64,000 nucleotides of DNA, from contig NC_065555.1 in assembly GCF_022605725.1 (NCBI RefSeq), positions 8,322,938-8,386,937 of the forward strand, written 5' to 3'. Below, one piece after another: positions 23,714-35,772 of the stretch (the stretch's first letter is position 1; every line of letters begins with the position of its first letter). The notes below the pieces were generated by a model. It made no database searches. It worked only from the letters and a program-made list of their open reading frames with translations, and was not told where the DNA came from. Source of the stretch: Anthonomus grandis grandis. Its lineage: Eukaryota > Arthropoda > Insecta > Coleoptera > Curculionidae. The position numbers were made by a program, and so were the translations under genes.

Positions 23714-23833
23714 ATGCACATGGGTGGCGTCTTGGCAACAAGTTGTATTTTTCTGCTGATTTTAATTCAAGTTGCATTTTCAACACTGCTGCCTTCCTGT
23801 CCACTTGAGTGCCTTTGTCTCTCGCAAACACAG
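23714..23833 (+). CDS. Coding exon: signal peptide plus LRR N-terminal cap of a leucine-rich-repeat protein (partial)
   Basis: This exon encodes exactly 40 codons in phase 0. It begins with ATG directly after the acceptor TTCTACTTTCAG and ends at CAG before the strong donor GTATGTACG. Residues 1-25 look like a secretory signal peptide: a short amino end (MHMGGVLATS), a hydrophobic core (CIFLLILIQVAF) and small residues before a likely cleavage site near residue 23-24. Residues 26-40 read LLPSCPLECLCLSQTQ. C-x3-C-x-C after a signal peptide is the opening of an LRRNT cap, whose last Cys would lie in the next exon. Such proteins are secreted or membrane LRR proteins, often neuronal adhesion molecules or receptors in insects. 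Which one this is cannot be told from 40 residues. Reading past the donor gives a stop-prone AT-rich tail, as expected for intron. No downstream exon was recognised in the following 40 kb, so the next intron is long or its exon is hard to see. Confidence 0.72.
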
Positions 23834-24512
23834 GTATGTACGCTAGTGTATAAACGTTATTATAAAATATTTTACAATTTGTGGAAAGAAAAGTTTACAA
23901 TTACTTGTCACAGCTCTCATAACAAGCTATTTTCTGGATCATCCCATATGCACTTCTTGCAATGTTTTATAGCTTTATTTTATGAGTAAAAGGTTTTACT
24001 TAAAGAATCATACTGGTATAAAAGAGTTTAGCCCAAAGGAAGAAATGGCATAGCATGTATTATTCTAACAATGATATTTCACGAAAATGTTTATATTTCG
24101 TTTTCTACAATTAATTCTGCGGTAACGATTTTAACTTGTAAGTGAAGATTAAACATTAAAATAGTGCGATAAAATATTCTTAGATAAATTTTGTTTAAAC
24201 AACCGCAACATATTTGAATAAGCCGCTTATGGATATTATTTAATCATAGTAAGAGCGCCAGCGGAGGTGTGCGAATGCAATTAGGCAAGTGAGGTCAGGT
24301 AAACCACAATTTAGTGCCTTAATGCATGTACTTACAATTGAATAACTTAACCAGAGACCAGGCTTTTACGTAGGTGGTTATAAAGGAATTAGCACATGAT
24401 ATTAAAGAATCTAATTTTCTAGGATGAAAAAAATTAAAGCTATATACAGATTATATATATAAACTAAATAAATTAAAAGATATATTGTTTAAATAAAAAT
24501 AAATAGTTATTG
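23834..24512. other. Putative intron start, no other feature
   Basis: This follows the donor GTATGT at 23834. No gene or repeat recognised. A short complex block (24250-24310, with GAGCGCCAGCGGAGGTG) is unassigned. Confidence 0.45.
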
Positions 24513-24560
24513 CAAGGCATTATGAATATTTTATGCCTACAAAATATTCATAATGCCTTG
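24513..24560. repeat. Perfect 20 bp inverted repeat (hairpin)
   Basis: CAAGGCATTATGAATATTTT at 24513-24532 is followed after 8 bases (ATGCCTAC) by its exact reverse complement at 24541-24560. It could be a recent template-switch (snap-back) mutation. It is too short for a standard insect microRNA precursor. Confidence 0.85.
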
Positions 24561-24658
24561 CTTGAAAAATATTCTAGAACATTCATTTAACAACTAGAAA
24601 AATATGCTGTTTTATGACTTGATGACTTGGGGTCAATAGAAATCAATATAAGTATGTA

Positions 24659-25000
24659 CAGGGTGTCTCATTTTGGGTACTTTTGCGGGGTATCTCCGTT
24701 ATTTTTAATGTTAGCGTGATGCGGTTTTCGCGACAGTGTGCTACTTTTTCGTGAAAATAACGATGCCGTTAACAAAAATTCCAAAGCCCTCTTAGATTTT
24801 AAGATATAGGCCATTTTTGAAAATTCGACATTTTGGGACTCCCCTTGTATTTCGGTTAATCTTTAACTTATCGAATATGTAAAAAAACAGTTTTATAGAT
24901 TTTTTTCCGTAGAATGCAGTGGCGTAGATATTTTTTTTAAATATTTACTGTTTTTGAGTTATAAGCCAAACTTATGTTTTTTTTTTAATGGAACACCCTG
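24659..25000. mobile_element. Short non-autonomous DNA element with CAGGGTGT ends
   Basis: It starts CAGGGTGTCTCATTTTGG and ends with the reverse complement of CAGGGTGTTCCATT. A TA dinucleotide flanks both ends. The length is 342 bp with no coding capacity. The same first eight terminal bases and TA flanks occur in the fold-back element at 16067-17231, suggesting related transposases. Internal sequence (GGGTATCTCCGTTATTTTT, GTTTTTGAGTTATAAGCC) is typical of the CAGGGTGT-ended repeats common in insect genomes. Confidence 0.7.
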
Positions 25001-25370
25001 TATATATATGCACTAGTAAATTTATCTTCTTTTTACCTTTTCAAAAATATATAATGGTATGCACTTTTTTTTAAGAAACATACAAATAAATGACAATTTT
25101 CTAAAATTAAGGACATAAATTTATTAATAGGCCATGAATAACAATAACAAAGATAAAACTTAGACAAATTACTAACAAAGAATTGGATTCATTGCAAATA
25201 CATTGGATGCAATCAAAATATACCTATTGAGACAAAAGCATAATATTAAAAAAAATACACTACAACAGTATAGCTCCAATTTTTACAACATAAGCTTGTT
25301 TTGTAGCATAAAGCAACAAAACATACAAAACAAAAAACTCAACTGTATTTAACAAAAAGAAAAAAAAAAA
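25001..25370. other. AT-rich spacer
   Basis: No gene recognised between the CAGGGTGT element and the transposase relic. It may include the 3' flank of the minus-strand mariner relic, but no terminus was found. Confidence 0.4.
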
Positions 25371-25738
25371 TTAATGGTAATGTTCAAAATGATGACCATT
25401 CTCTCGAATGCAAAATTGGCACATTTTTGTGATTCTTTCAATGACATTAAATAGAACCATTGGTCTCCTTCGCAGATTTTGAAAGGCTAAGTTAATTGCC
25501 TCTCGAAGTTCGGCAATTCCATCATAACGTGTTTTATACACTTCATTTTGTAGATACCCCCATAAAAAAAAATCCAAAATTGAAAGATCTGGTGATCGTG
25601 GGGGCCATCTTACAGGTCCATTGGTACCTATACATCTTTGCGGAAAATTATTCTCAAAAAATTCCCTTACTAGCCTTGAATTATGACTAGGAGCAGCTTC
25701 AATTGAGGCCCAAATAGCATACTCAAACGAGATGAACT
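25371..25738 (-). pseudogene. Mariner-like transposase C-terminal relic
   Basis: On the minus strand one frame is open from a TAG near 25738 down to the stop at 25371. It reads AAPSHNSRLVREFFENNF, PQRCIGTNGPVRWPPRSPDL, ILDFFLWGYLQNEVYKTRYD and, at the end, CQFCIRENGHHFEHYH. RSPDL-x3-DFFLWGYL is the block holding the last catalytic Asp in insect mariner-type transposases, and ENG-x-HFEH is the common C-terminus. The first two catalytic Asp residues are absent: the QxDGA block has become IEAAP and the rest is lost. The open frame suggests it is younger than the other mariner relics here. About 120 residues remain of a protein of roughly 340. Confidence 0.88.
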
Positions 25739-27486
25739 ACTAAAAACTAGACACTGTATAGGAGTAAATAATAAGCTAAGTATAAGTAAAATCCTAAATA
25801 ATTTAAACAAAATAAGAGCAAAATAGTACAAATACCTTGAGAATAATGATAATGTAATTAAATTGTTACAACAAAATATTAAATGACCCAAAAAATTATA
25901 CTATATTCTTCAAATTATTTATTGCAAAAATATAAAACACCGATCGTCATGTTTGTATATCATGATTTAAAAGCCTTGTTTAAAATATACATTTATGTTG
26001 TTATTAGAATTGCAAATATCTAAAATTAAATTTTACATTAAAAATAAAATCCAACGGGCTTTCTTTAATTCCAGAACAATATGACGCCAACCTAAATGGA
26101 AAAAGTTTTATTTTAAAATTACATCATTGTACTTCCGGTATTATTTTTTTAAAACAGAGCATTCCGTTCAAGCAAACCAGTTGGGGTAGTTATATGTATG
26201 TAAAATAATGCTAATCAGAGAAAATATTGTTTTTCTTAATTTTTAATTCTTTATGAATGGAAATAAAAATAAAAAATTAGTTGGAGATCATTGTTATAAG
26301 CAAAATCATTATTGGTTTTGTTATTAGATATCATGCCACTATTTTGAATATAAAAAATTTTGAATATCTATTTTTTCTTTGAGATAAAATGAGAATAGAT
26401 AGTCAATTATTTGTATTTTGTTGTACTGCTAAGTTGGACTTAGGTGGAAATTGAATGGCTTTAAAACGGTCAAGCTTATAGATGGTTAACATTTTGATAT
26501 GTACAAGGTCATCCTTAAGACACTTTAAAAGCGCATGGTATAAAAGAACCTAAAGAATAAGGAAAGCTGCCATGTAAGTTAAAAAAAAACAGGATGGAAG
26601 TTCTTACATTATTTTTTTTAAATGAAAACATGTCCTATAAATATATAGTAAGTGTTATATTTTTTATTCAAATTTTTTGTCCACCATATATAAGTTTAAT
26701 CTTTTCAGAGCCTTTTACTTACGATCTAATTCCGACAATTTTGTAAAGCTTTTCTACACAGTATATAAAATTTTAAAAAAAATTAAGATCGATATGATTT
26801 TTGTTCTTAAGTCTTTCAGTAATAAGCTAATTGTTTAAATATAGCTTAATTTTTATGTCATTTTAATTTCCTTTTCTTAGAGACTGCGCCTTTAACAGTT
26901 ACTTTAAAAAGTATTTATGAATGAATATAAATTTTTAATCATTTTCTCATTTATGTTGGAAAAAGACATCCTACATTCTATATGCATGTATTTTGATGAA
27001 TACTTTCAAAAACATTTGCCAGAGACTTTTAATTTCGCTGAATAATGTTGCTCTGAATGACTTCTGTGTATATATAGAAATAAATTAATTTTATGATATT
27101 TATCTTTTTTAGCATATATTTTGTGCCATTTTATGTTTTAATTAACTGAATGCATTTTTTTCCTTTGATGTTATTTGTATGTATTTTCTTTATTATGCTA
27201 ATTCAGTCTCTGATGTTAGTTTTATTTATAATATATGTAATGAGCGATTAAGATTATTTTAAAAGCTAACAAAAGGAAATATTCACCATTCTCTTGCATG
27301 AAATACTCGTAATATTAATTTTGCTTAAATCAGTGTTGAAAATTGGGCTTGAGTTGTTGTCAAGAAGGAATCAATCTGCCGAAGAATCGCGTTTAGAGAA
27401 ATATTTGCTCATATCCACAAATCTTTACTATGGTCTTAGTTCTGAGCATAAATAAATAAAGAAGAAAATAAAAAAATTTAAGAAAA
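25739..27486. other. AT-rich non-coding stretch
   Basis: No gene or repeat recognised on either strand. Confidence 0.5.
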
Positions 27487-27834
27487 TTGAAAAAAAAATT
27501 AAATTTCTTCCTACGGTATCTCCACTTATTACTGAGAAGTCCTGAAGTTACTAGTTCTGTTAGAGCGAATACGTTCCATTGGTTTAAGACTTTTACAAAA
27601 ATGTTCATAATTTATTGGAACAGAACTGATAACAGTTTGTTGTACTATAAGTACATTGAGAAATTCTATGCCATCATTGTTTATATTTCCTTCTGTGCGA
27701 ATGCAGGACCTTATGATCCAAGATGCTTAGTTAGGTTCCATTGGTATGTGACGCATCAAAGTAGTTTAATGACAGCTGGCCATTTCGTAAACTATCTAAA
27801 TCACTTTATAAAACCTAGCATATCCACATCTTAA
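27487..27834 (+). pseudogene. pogo/Tigger (CENP-B-like) transposase relic
   Basis: The 115-codon frame reads LLLRSPEVTSSVRANTFHWF, matching the R-x-PEATS-x-ARA-x-x-F block at the end of the CENP-B-type DNA-binding domain. It then gives ISFCANAGPYDPRCLV (compare the CVNAAGxYxPP block of the DDE core) and SLMTAGHFVNYLNHFIKP (compare WMTAExFVxWLxHFIKH). These blocks occur in family order, but the segments between them are deleted, so the first catalytic Asp region is missing. The frame ends at TAA 27832-27834, before the LLILDNH block with the second Asp. It is an internal deletion derivative, not functional. Confidence 0.75.
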
Positions 27835-29668
27835 CAGAAGTCAAGATCTGGCATACCTTCATGTCAATAGAAGTTAATTCAATGTAATTCGTATGTTAAT
27901 TCTATTCAAGGACTCAAGACGATACCGCATGCATTTACTACAATTTATTATTTTATATATTTCAGACTGTTCAGGTGTCAGGCATGATATTAAATAATTG
28001 CAGCCATTAAAGTGTTTTATATTGAATTTCCGATTGCATCAAACCTCCCATTTAGTATATCAAGTGTCCCTTGTATATGGAGGTCTGACACACTTTACAT
28101 CAAGTGCTTTAAAATTGTATACTCAAAATTTAACTTTTAATTTTCAGTAATTTTAGGTTACATTTCAAAGCAAAGTATTTATTTTGAGCTCTGATGTAAA
28201 TAAATTTAATATTAAAATCTTAATAATGAAAGGTGAATTAAAATTTCCATAAAAAACTAATCGACTCTATCTAGTAATTAAGTTAACATTTCGAAGCACC
28301 TATTCTCAGTCGATGGATATAATTGATATGATAATTTATAATATTTGTAAAAGTTTGCATTTCACTATTTATTTTGCAAATAATCTGAAAGTAAATTAAA
28401 TAAAAAAGCCATTGGTAGTAGAACATCTTTGTCAAATATAAATAAAACTTTTTCATGCAAAAGATTTCAAGTTTTGCTAATTATTTGCCATATGTGTGTG
28501 AGTAGAACTGCATAATTTTAAAATTACTATTATATAATATGAATAGGTGAAGTCTGGTAGATATATTTAAGTCAAGTCAAATAAAAGTTATTTTACGACT
28601 TAAGATTTGCATAAAATTTTAGTGTGTATTAGTAAAATACCTTGTTTAGTAATTACTCTTGTAAATCTCAGGTGTCTTCAATAGAATTTACTGGTTTACG
28701 ATATCAAAAGCTTTTGATAGTTCTACAAAGAATGTAGGTATATTTTTATCGAGGCAAGTCTTTTAACAAAGTATCATTGCTTTATCCTTGGTGATCAAAA
28801 GGTAATTTATATTCTTAAAAAAATATAACCAAGAGCCAAGTCTAAAATAAAACATTATCATTTGGTACATTCATTTATGTACGTACTTACGTAATTAGTA
28901 TGTTGATTGTTATGTTTAGAATATCAAGAAAATACTTTAAACTTAAAGTTCAAAGCCATGCTATATCTTTTTTTTAGCTGCTATTTAGAGTTTTAAACAT
29001 TAAACTTATGGTATTTGACAGATATATGGAGAAACAAGTCTTATCAGCTTGAATCAATAACGCATTGGTAGTTGTTTTAATAGTGTTGTGCCTTGAGTAT
29101 ATATTGAGAATCAATATATACTTAAACTACTAGTCTTACTTCGTAGTTGTTGTTCATAATAACCGCTTTTAATCCATTACTTACTTACTTACATTCTTGA
29201 AAATCTTCTTAAATTTTTCGTATTAAATGACCTCTTGATACGATTTCTTCAGTATAAATTAACTCTGAAGCTCGCCTTCATGCATAGAAATCTAATGGTG
29301 GCAAGTCCGGGATCTAGCATACCACGGAATTTCGTTAAATATCGACGGAAATGAGCTGGTTCTTCTTTAAATAATCCTGAAAGAACATTTTGTGAAAAGT
29401 ATAAATATTTGTCGCTGTCTAATTTTTTAGGCAAAAAAAATTAGGGCTGATTAGTATTGGTTCAAAGATACCTGTTGTATCCAGTATGGATTTGCATGCC
29501 AATTATAAAAATTTTGAATGCTCGTCTCAAAAATGACTTTCGTACGTCCATATAATGTTTTTGAAAAATCGTTTTTAAAACCGAGACTCCAAACTCTAAA
29601 CTAAAAAATTAGCTACTACGAATAGGATCACCATTTTCAAATTCTTGTACATCGATGCCATGAAAACG
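27835..29668. other. AT-rich stretch with weak coding-like relic at its right side
   Basis: Nothing is recognised to about 29200. From about 29249 to 29640 the minus strand has readable stretches (YRFHGIDVQEFENGDPIR, LFKEEPAHFRRYLTKFRGML) that look like a decayed protein-coding element, but I do not recognise the family. Confidence 0.35.
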
Positions 29669-29935
29669 ATATCGTCCCTCCAATGCCAAAACCGCGAATG
29701 ACGCAAATTTGTAATTTTGATACCCCCATTTAATATTGGAATGAGCACTAAAATACACCCTTTTTTTTACACTGCTGTTTTAAAATTAGGATAGTTCACT
29801 GTTGCAAATTAAATTTATATTGATTTTTCATTTCTTTATTTATTTTCTTTAAGAGAGCACATTCGTTGTTTTGGCATATAGGCGAAAAATTTAAAAATTG
29901 CACATTCGTGGTTTTGGCATTGAGGGGACGATATT
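29669..29935. repeat. Inverted GCCAAAACC-CGAATG motif repeats
   Basis: The plus strand at about 29670-29708 reads ATCGTCCCTCCAATGCCAAA then ACCGCGAATG. A close inverted copy of about 40 bp lies at 29895-29932. A third, shorter copy (GCCAAAACAACGAATGTGC on the minus strand) is at 29857-29875, in tandem with the second. They may be terminal or subterminal repeats of an unidentified DNA transposon. Confidence 0.6.
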
Positions 29936-31479
29936 TTCCTTTATGATGCATGGTTCTGCAAACCTTGCGACAAATTAAGATCAGCAGCAAGTTTCTTATA
30001 CCTTTTGATGGAATCATCTTTAAATGGTTGCAGAATTAGATCTTCGGCTTCAGAAGCAGGTGAACCTAGATTAACATCAGGTTCGTTACGGTTGACACTT
30101 TAATAAATATATCGTATTTAATAAATCGTATTTAATTAAGTAATATTGAACCTTCTGACATTAAGCAATCTGCTCCTAGAAAATCGCTCTTGGTAAAAGC
30201 TTCTCGTATATTGCCATAAAAATTGGCATGTTTAAGAAAATAATTTAACAACATAATTTCAAAAAACTGTTTCCAATAGTTCGTCTTCCTCGTAGTTCAG
30301 TATTATGGTTTGCATTGTATGTTATGGCATGATGAAAAAAAAAAGAATATTCAATTAGAGATGTTTCGTTAATATACAGGTCAAGAGCAGCTTTTTCGCC
30401 AAATAGAGAATACGTAATGCAAAGCGCAAAATAGAGCAAATGGTAAATATTTTGGCCAGTTGTGATTTTTTTAATATTTAATCCAGTAGGTATTTAATTA
30501 AATATAGCGTAAATAGTTAATACTATTTTAAATCTCATTACTAATAAATTACATCAAATGTTATAGATTTGTAGTAGTGAACAGAAATATGCACCTATTA
30601 TTTGCACGATGTGGTAAATTCCAATAGTAACGGTACTACTTAAGCTTAATTAAAAAGCATAAATAGAGGGCAAGCGACAAAAATTTGGGCCACAGTACCC
30701 TACTATTAGATGAAAACATTTTAGAAGACCGCTTGCATAATCGCTTATAACATTTTGCTGATTATCTAAGTAGCTTATTATTATAAATATGAAAATAATT
30801 ATTTTATAATCATATTTTTGCCAAAACTTTTAATGTGGTCTTTTCATGCTTTGCGGAAAGTTTCCAAGCAAAAATTTTATACTGATAACACCAAAGTTAA
30901 TAAATGTGCATAAAATGTAGGTCAAATTTTATATATGTTACGGCTTATATGGATACTTGGATAATTTGCAAACTAGCCAGCTATTTTGCAAACTAGCTAG
31001 AAGCGCGATATTTTGTATAACAAGTCGATAGTTTATAAACTAGCTGGTTTGCACTATCTAAAAAATTTAATTGAAACACGAATTTTATGTAAACCTATTA
31101 ATTGTTTAAATAAATATTTCTATTAATATATTATTTATAATATAAATTATAAATAATATAATTCTTTCTATTACTTTTTTTTTGTACAAAAGCTCATTTA
31201 AATTATAGTAACATGATTGATATCAATATAGTCAACATTTTAATCATTAAATCAGGATTTTTGTTTGTTCACCAGAGAGCTATTTGGACTGTAGATCAAA
31301 AAAACTTTTGGCCTCTATTATTGCAACATAATTCCTTAAACCTAACTAAAACAAGTGGTTTAAATATAATGAATTATTTGAACGATTTAAATTCACATTT
31401 TGCAATAAGCGTGTGCCAATATCAAGATTAGTAATTTTTTCAACCAAGAGAAGCTTTGGTGACCTAGAAACTAGCACTC
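29936..31479. other. AT-rich non-coding stretch
   Basis: No gene recognised. Repeated CTAGCTAG-like and TTTGCAAACTAGC blocks occur at 30968-31050 (three loose copies) without assignment. Confidence 0.4.
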
Positions 31480-32330
31480 AGCACAAACTAGTGTGTAGCC
31501 AAATCCAAACTTAAGATTTGGCTTTGATATGTCGATGACAGGCTTATTATTTTGGATAAAAGCAATACAGAGCTAACAAACTTTCTAGAGCATATTATTA
31601 GGTCACGTATCAAGTTTACCAATATACCAATACTCATAATACAATACTTACACTTCTAATTAGCCTGGGTCAACAAAGGTAGGAATTATTAATACACTGT
31701 ATAAGCGTGCTGTGGCAATTGCAAACAATAATATTGACCTTAGCAGAGTAATAGAAAATATCGACTTACAGCAACTGGAGAATGTAGTTCTAATATTGAT
31801 TTTTAACGATTCCTTACATCAAGGGAACGAAAAAAATCATAAGAATTACTGAAAAATTCCATATTAGGACTACTTTCACTTCGAAGATAACCATACAAGG
31901 TTTGGTATTAAGGACCATCACTATTAATGCCTTCTAGATACTAAGAACTGCGTACATCAAATCTCCTGTGAATGCGGAGTATACATAGACAAGACAAAGC
32001 GACCACTGAAAGTCAGGATGAAATAACATCGAGTGGATGCAAATCGGAGAGGTTTCCAAGTTAGGATTATCAGAACACGCTTGGTCCAATGGCCACAACA
32101 TACCTATACAGAAGCAAAGATTTTGTACAAACAACAATATTGAAAGGAAACAAGATTCCTGACAGCAGCTTACATTTCGCAAAACTAAGGAATCTTAAGC
32201 AGGGTCAGTGTCGATATTTCCGATATCTGGAAACCCTTACTGTCAGGACACTGCAAGATCTAATGCACTTCACGCATGACCAGACGTCATACATCTATAG
32301 ACATTGTGACAATAGTGATTCTCGTTAGTT
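31480..32330 (+). pseudogene. Penelope-like retroelement relic: RT catalytic motif and GIY-YIG domain
   Basis: At 31501-31630 the frame reads KSKLKIWL-stop-YVDD, then LIILDKSNTELTNFLEHI. YVDD is the catalytic motif of reverse transcriptase, and WLRYVDD-x-x-x-I fits Penelope-like elements. After a gap VGIINTLYKRAVAIANNNID follows, then IKGTKKIIRITEKFHIRTTF-like sequence. From 31937 the GIY-YIG endonuclease region reads DTKNCVHQISCECGVYIDKT, KRPLKVRMK, stop, H and, in shifted frames, EAKILYKQQY and the C-terminal tail. The Cys pair and KRPLKVR-x-K-x-H are as in family members, but the YIG Gly is Asp and several stops are present. Penelope-like elements carry hammerhead motifs in their terminal repeats, which links this relic to the repeats at 4.1, 8.4 and 10.4 kb (inference). 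Confidence 0.85.
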
Positions 32331-32689
32331 TACACTTCGTCGCTTACATAAAACGTCACTTTAAACGTCATACTAAATTTAAAATAAGAGCAATAGAAAT
32401 TCAAAAATTAGATTTTACTACTTTACCATGTCTTCTCTTATGCCTACCACGTTCAAAACGCATTGGACATGTGTAAACAAACTAAGCGGATATGTGCCTT
32501 TAAGATTATTCTTATTAACAAATTTAAGAGATTTTTAGTCCATGTTAGACCATAGTTTTTATAGTTTTAATTTTTTTAGCAGTGAAAAAATCAGTTTGAA
32601 TTACGCAAAGAATTCGAATATCTAAAATTGAAACATCTAACGAAATATATCTAAAAGTAGACCGCAGTCAGTTTTATAATCGCCAGTAG

Positions 32690-33010
32690 TCGAGCAAAAG
32701 TCATTTATCATTTAGGAGAGCTTTAAAATTGCTAAGCAACAATCAGTCTCGGGCGACAGTGACTGACAAATGTGTTCGGTGCCATCTACTAGATAAATGA
32801 TTTGTTGGTTAAAAGAACATTTTAATTTTGCTGCTGTCGGTTTATTCAGACCATTTTATGGCGTCCTCGGTTGACGGTTTTCATTTGTTTAAAAATCATT
32901 TCATTCAATATGAAAGCCCGATTAACTTTTATGCTGGCGGCAAATGTGCCTCTCTGGCAGAAAACAATTATTTATAAACCTCTGCTCCCTGTCATTGTAA
33001 TAATAACATG
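32690..33010. other. High-complexity non-coding block, candidate conserved regulatory element
   Basis: GC content and sequence complexity rise here relative to the flanks: CAGTCTCGGGCGACAGTGAC, GGTGCCATCTACTAGATAAA, ATGGCGTCCTCGGTTGACGG, TGCTGGCGGCAAATGTGCC. I find no open frame with family motifs, no repeat partner in the window and no terminal repeats. It could be a conserved enhancer within the LRR gene's intron or an unrecognised repeat. Confidence 0.35.
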
Positions 33011-35772
33011 GTACTTGAACAGCAATGAGTAGTTTATTATTTAAATTTACTATTTTTAAAAAGGTTTTCATAACCTATATTAAGCTTAGTTAATAGCAGG
33101 TATGTGTGTGTATTATAAATATAAGATTATGTCCATGCGCAAACAATTTTGACACATGAAAACAAATGAAAATTTAACAATTTTATTGATTACATATCAG
33201 GTATTTTATTAAAATTAATCACTTATTAAAATCTCTGAACGAAATAATAGAATTATTTAGTGTTTTTATAAGATTAATACGACCATTGATACCTTTAGAT
33301 TACTTGACTTACATGAAATGATATTGGGCTAAGAAGTTCCTATCGACTAAATTTAGCATAGATGAGATATATGTTATGTTTTTTTAACCCAATTGCAAAA
33401 AGCAGCTTTAACAAATCAATAAGGTTTCTATTGTACTTTTTACACTAATGATATGTTTCCAAAAATATTTGTATTTATTTTATTAGGAGCGCAAAAGTTT
33501 CATAGTTTCTTATGCCATTTGTTTTGACCCTCGTTGAAGATTTTCAAAAGCAAGGGTTAAGAAAACTATAATTAACTTACTAAAAATCTATTTAATTTTC
33601 TTTTCTAGATTATATAAAATAACAAAAGACTTTATACATTTTATCATAAATAAATTGCTTTAAAAAAATATATTAAATTATAAATACATAATAATAACTA
33701 AAGGACATAGGTCCTTATATTTAATATAGATATAGATAATTTATATATACTACTAATAACATACGTAATAAAATATGCTAACTTCACTAACCTCATTTTT
33801 TAAAATTACTTGTTCTAGTTAATAATTTATGAAACATCTTTTAAAGCTACTAAGAATATAGGATGAATTGCCTTTTAGAAAATAGCAAAAATCCTTTAAG
33901 CACTTACTTACGAATGCAGATACAAGATTAAACTAGGAATCTGCTGACTTTTAAATGAGCCTCTTTTAGAGCTATATGCCTATTTTAAAAGAATATATAT
34001 GAAAATTGTATTAGTCTAAGATATATTGGTAAATTTTGTAATAAAAAATTTTTATATTGTAACAATTGTATTTTTAAGATCTTATTTATCATTATAAATT
34101 AAACTTATAACTAACTAATATTATTACCGAAAGTTTTGGAAAAGGTCTATGGATAAAAGGTGTAAAATGTTTGATATGGTACCCAGCCTACATCTTTTTT
34201 ATCATTTACTTTTAAAATTAATAAAGAAGTTACATTTTAGTGAATAATTTAGTGCTTAGAAAATATGTCGCATATGCATCCACCTAAAGGCTTTTTCCGC
34301 GAACCCTTGCTCCAAAAACCTCGCAATATTGTAATTATTTAAAGTTAGAACTAAATACATTTTAATGTTATTTTTGGTTTCTTAATAATTATTTAACAGA
34401 ATCTTTAAAACATTTTAAAAATGCTGCATTTTGCTTTAATTATTCTTCTTGTATATAATTTGTCTGCAATCACCACGATTTCTAAGGTTTTTCTTGAAAA
34501 TAAAAGAAACTCTTAAAAATTGTTGATACTTTTGCAGAAAAAAAATTGCTTTTCATAATAAACACAGCGATTTTATTGGCTTATTTCTTTACCAATAGAG
34601 TTCTTTACCAAGCGACAACCTAATTTTTGCTTCTTTTTAGCCATTATCGACAGACAATACGTCGGTTTCTTGTATGAGGTGGTTATGGGTTTAACTGAGA
34701 TGGACTTATGTTGATAATTATCGGGTGAAGAAGTTTTTTTATCCCAAGGAGTATAATTGATGAAATTTTGCTTTTTTATTTTTGTGATTCATTGACTTCC
34801 GCATTCCATGCGGGTTTTTATTGGAATGATTATATTTTCTTGTTTTGGAAAAAACAATTTAAGATCCGTGCTCTTTTGACTGATGGTACTTATGGTTTAT
34901 AATCTTGTTTCAAAACCATAATTTTCAAATAAAGGTTATTTTATAACAATCTTTAGGATTATATAATATTTAAAATCAAAGCAGTAAGTTTGGTCACATT
35001 CAATTAGTGCCACGTTTATGTATATTTCTCATAGGTTTGTGAGGTAAGTTTTATTATTTCTAATTGATCCAATTTTAAAAGAAGACATTTTTTTTCGATA
35101 TTCTGAATTACATAAGCAGATTGAAAGAAATTCGATAGGTAAAAAACATTTGGCTGAGATACTCCTACAAAATCTGTTTGTATTTTTTAATAACTTCCTT
35201 GATTCTCTCCTAATGTATTTTATTTTAATTTAATTAAATAAAGTTTTGAAAAAATCTAAGTAAATTATATCAATTTGGTAATCGCTTCAGCAATGTTCCA
35301 ACTTATTAGGTTGCAAAACAGGCTATACTACGCCCCACAAAGGAGTGAAACTTACTCCGGGATGGCAAAAACATTAAACGCAGAGGAATTATTTAGTGAG
35401 TATGGAGACAACAGTTAATTCACTGGACAGATATGAGAGATAAATAGAGACAATATGAAATTTAATGTAAACAAGAAAATGGCCGGGAGCTTATTAACAT
35501 TTAGTAGGGCAAACTGGAATAGCAATCAGAAAGCGGCACATAACCATTAAATGATAACTAAATAAAATTCAAATCCTTAGTGGTGACCTAAATTGCAAAC
35601 TAAGCAAAAATGAACCTAAAGCTATATGAAATGTAATTTGCATTTGTGCTTTAGAATTAAGAAATTAAATTATGGTTACATGTTGTAATTATTTTTGTGA
35701 TTTTTTAAATTGTTGTTTATATATTGTGACTAATTATTGAAATGGTTTTCGTGTTTTAGCACAAATTAATCA
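33011..35772. other. AT-rich non-coding stretch
   Basis: No gene recognised. The segments 34600-34880 and 35320-35520 are slightly more complex but carry no motif that I can name. Confidence 0.45.

Noticed and set aside
23834..23989. Continuation of the LRR exon frame beyond the donor site
   Set aside because: The GTATGT donor at 23834 is near-consensus, the frame after it is A/T-rich with no LRR pattern, and the LRRNT cap would be broken by it.
24513..24560. Perfect hairpin as a microRNA precursor
   Set aside because: The 20 bp stem with 8-base loop is too short for a standard insect pre-miRNA, and perfect identity of the arms points to a recent mutation event.
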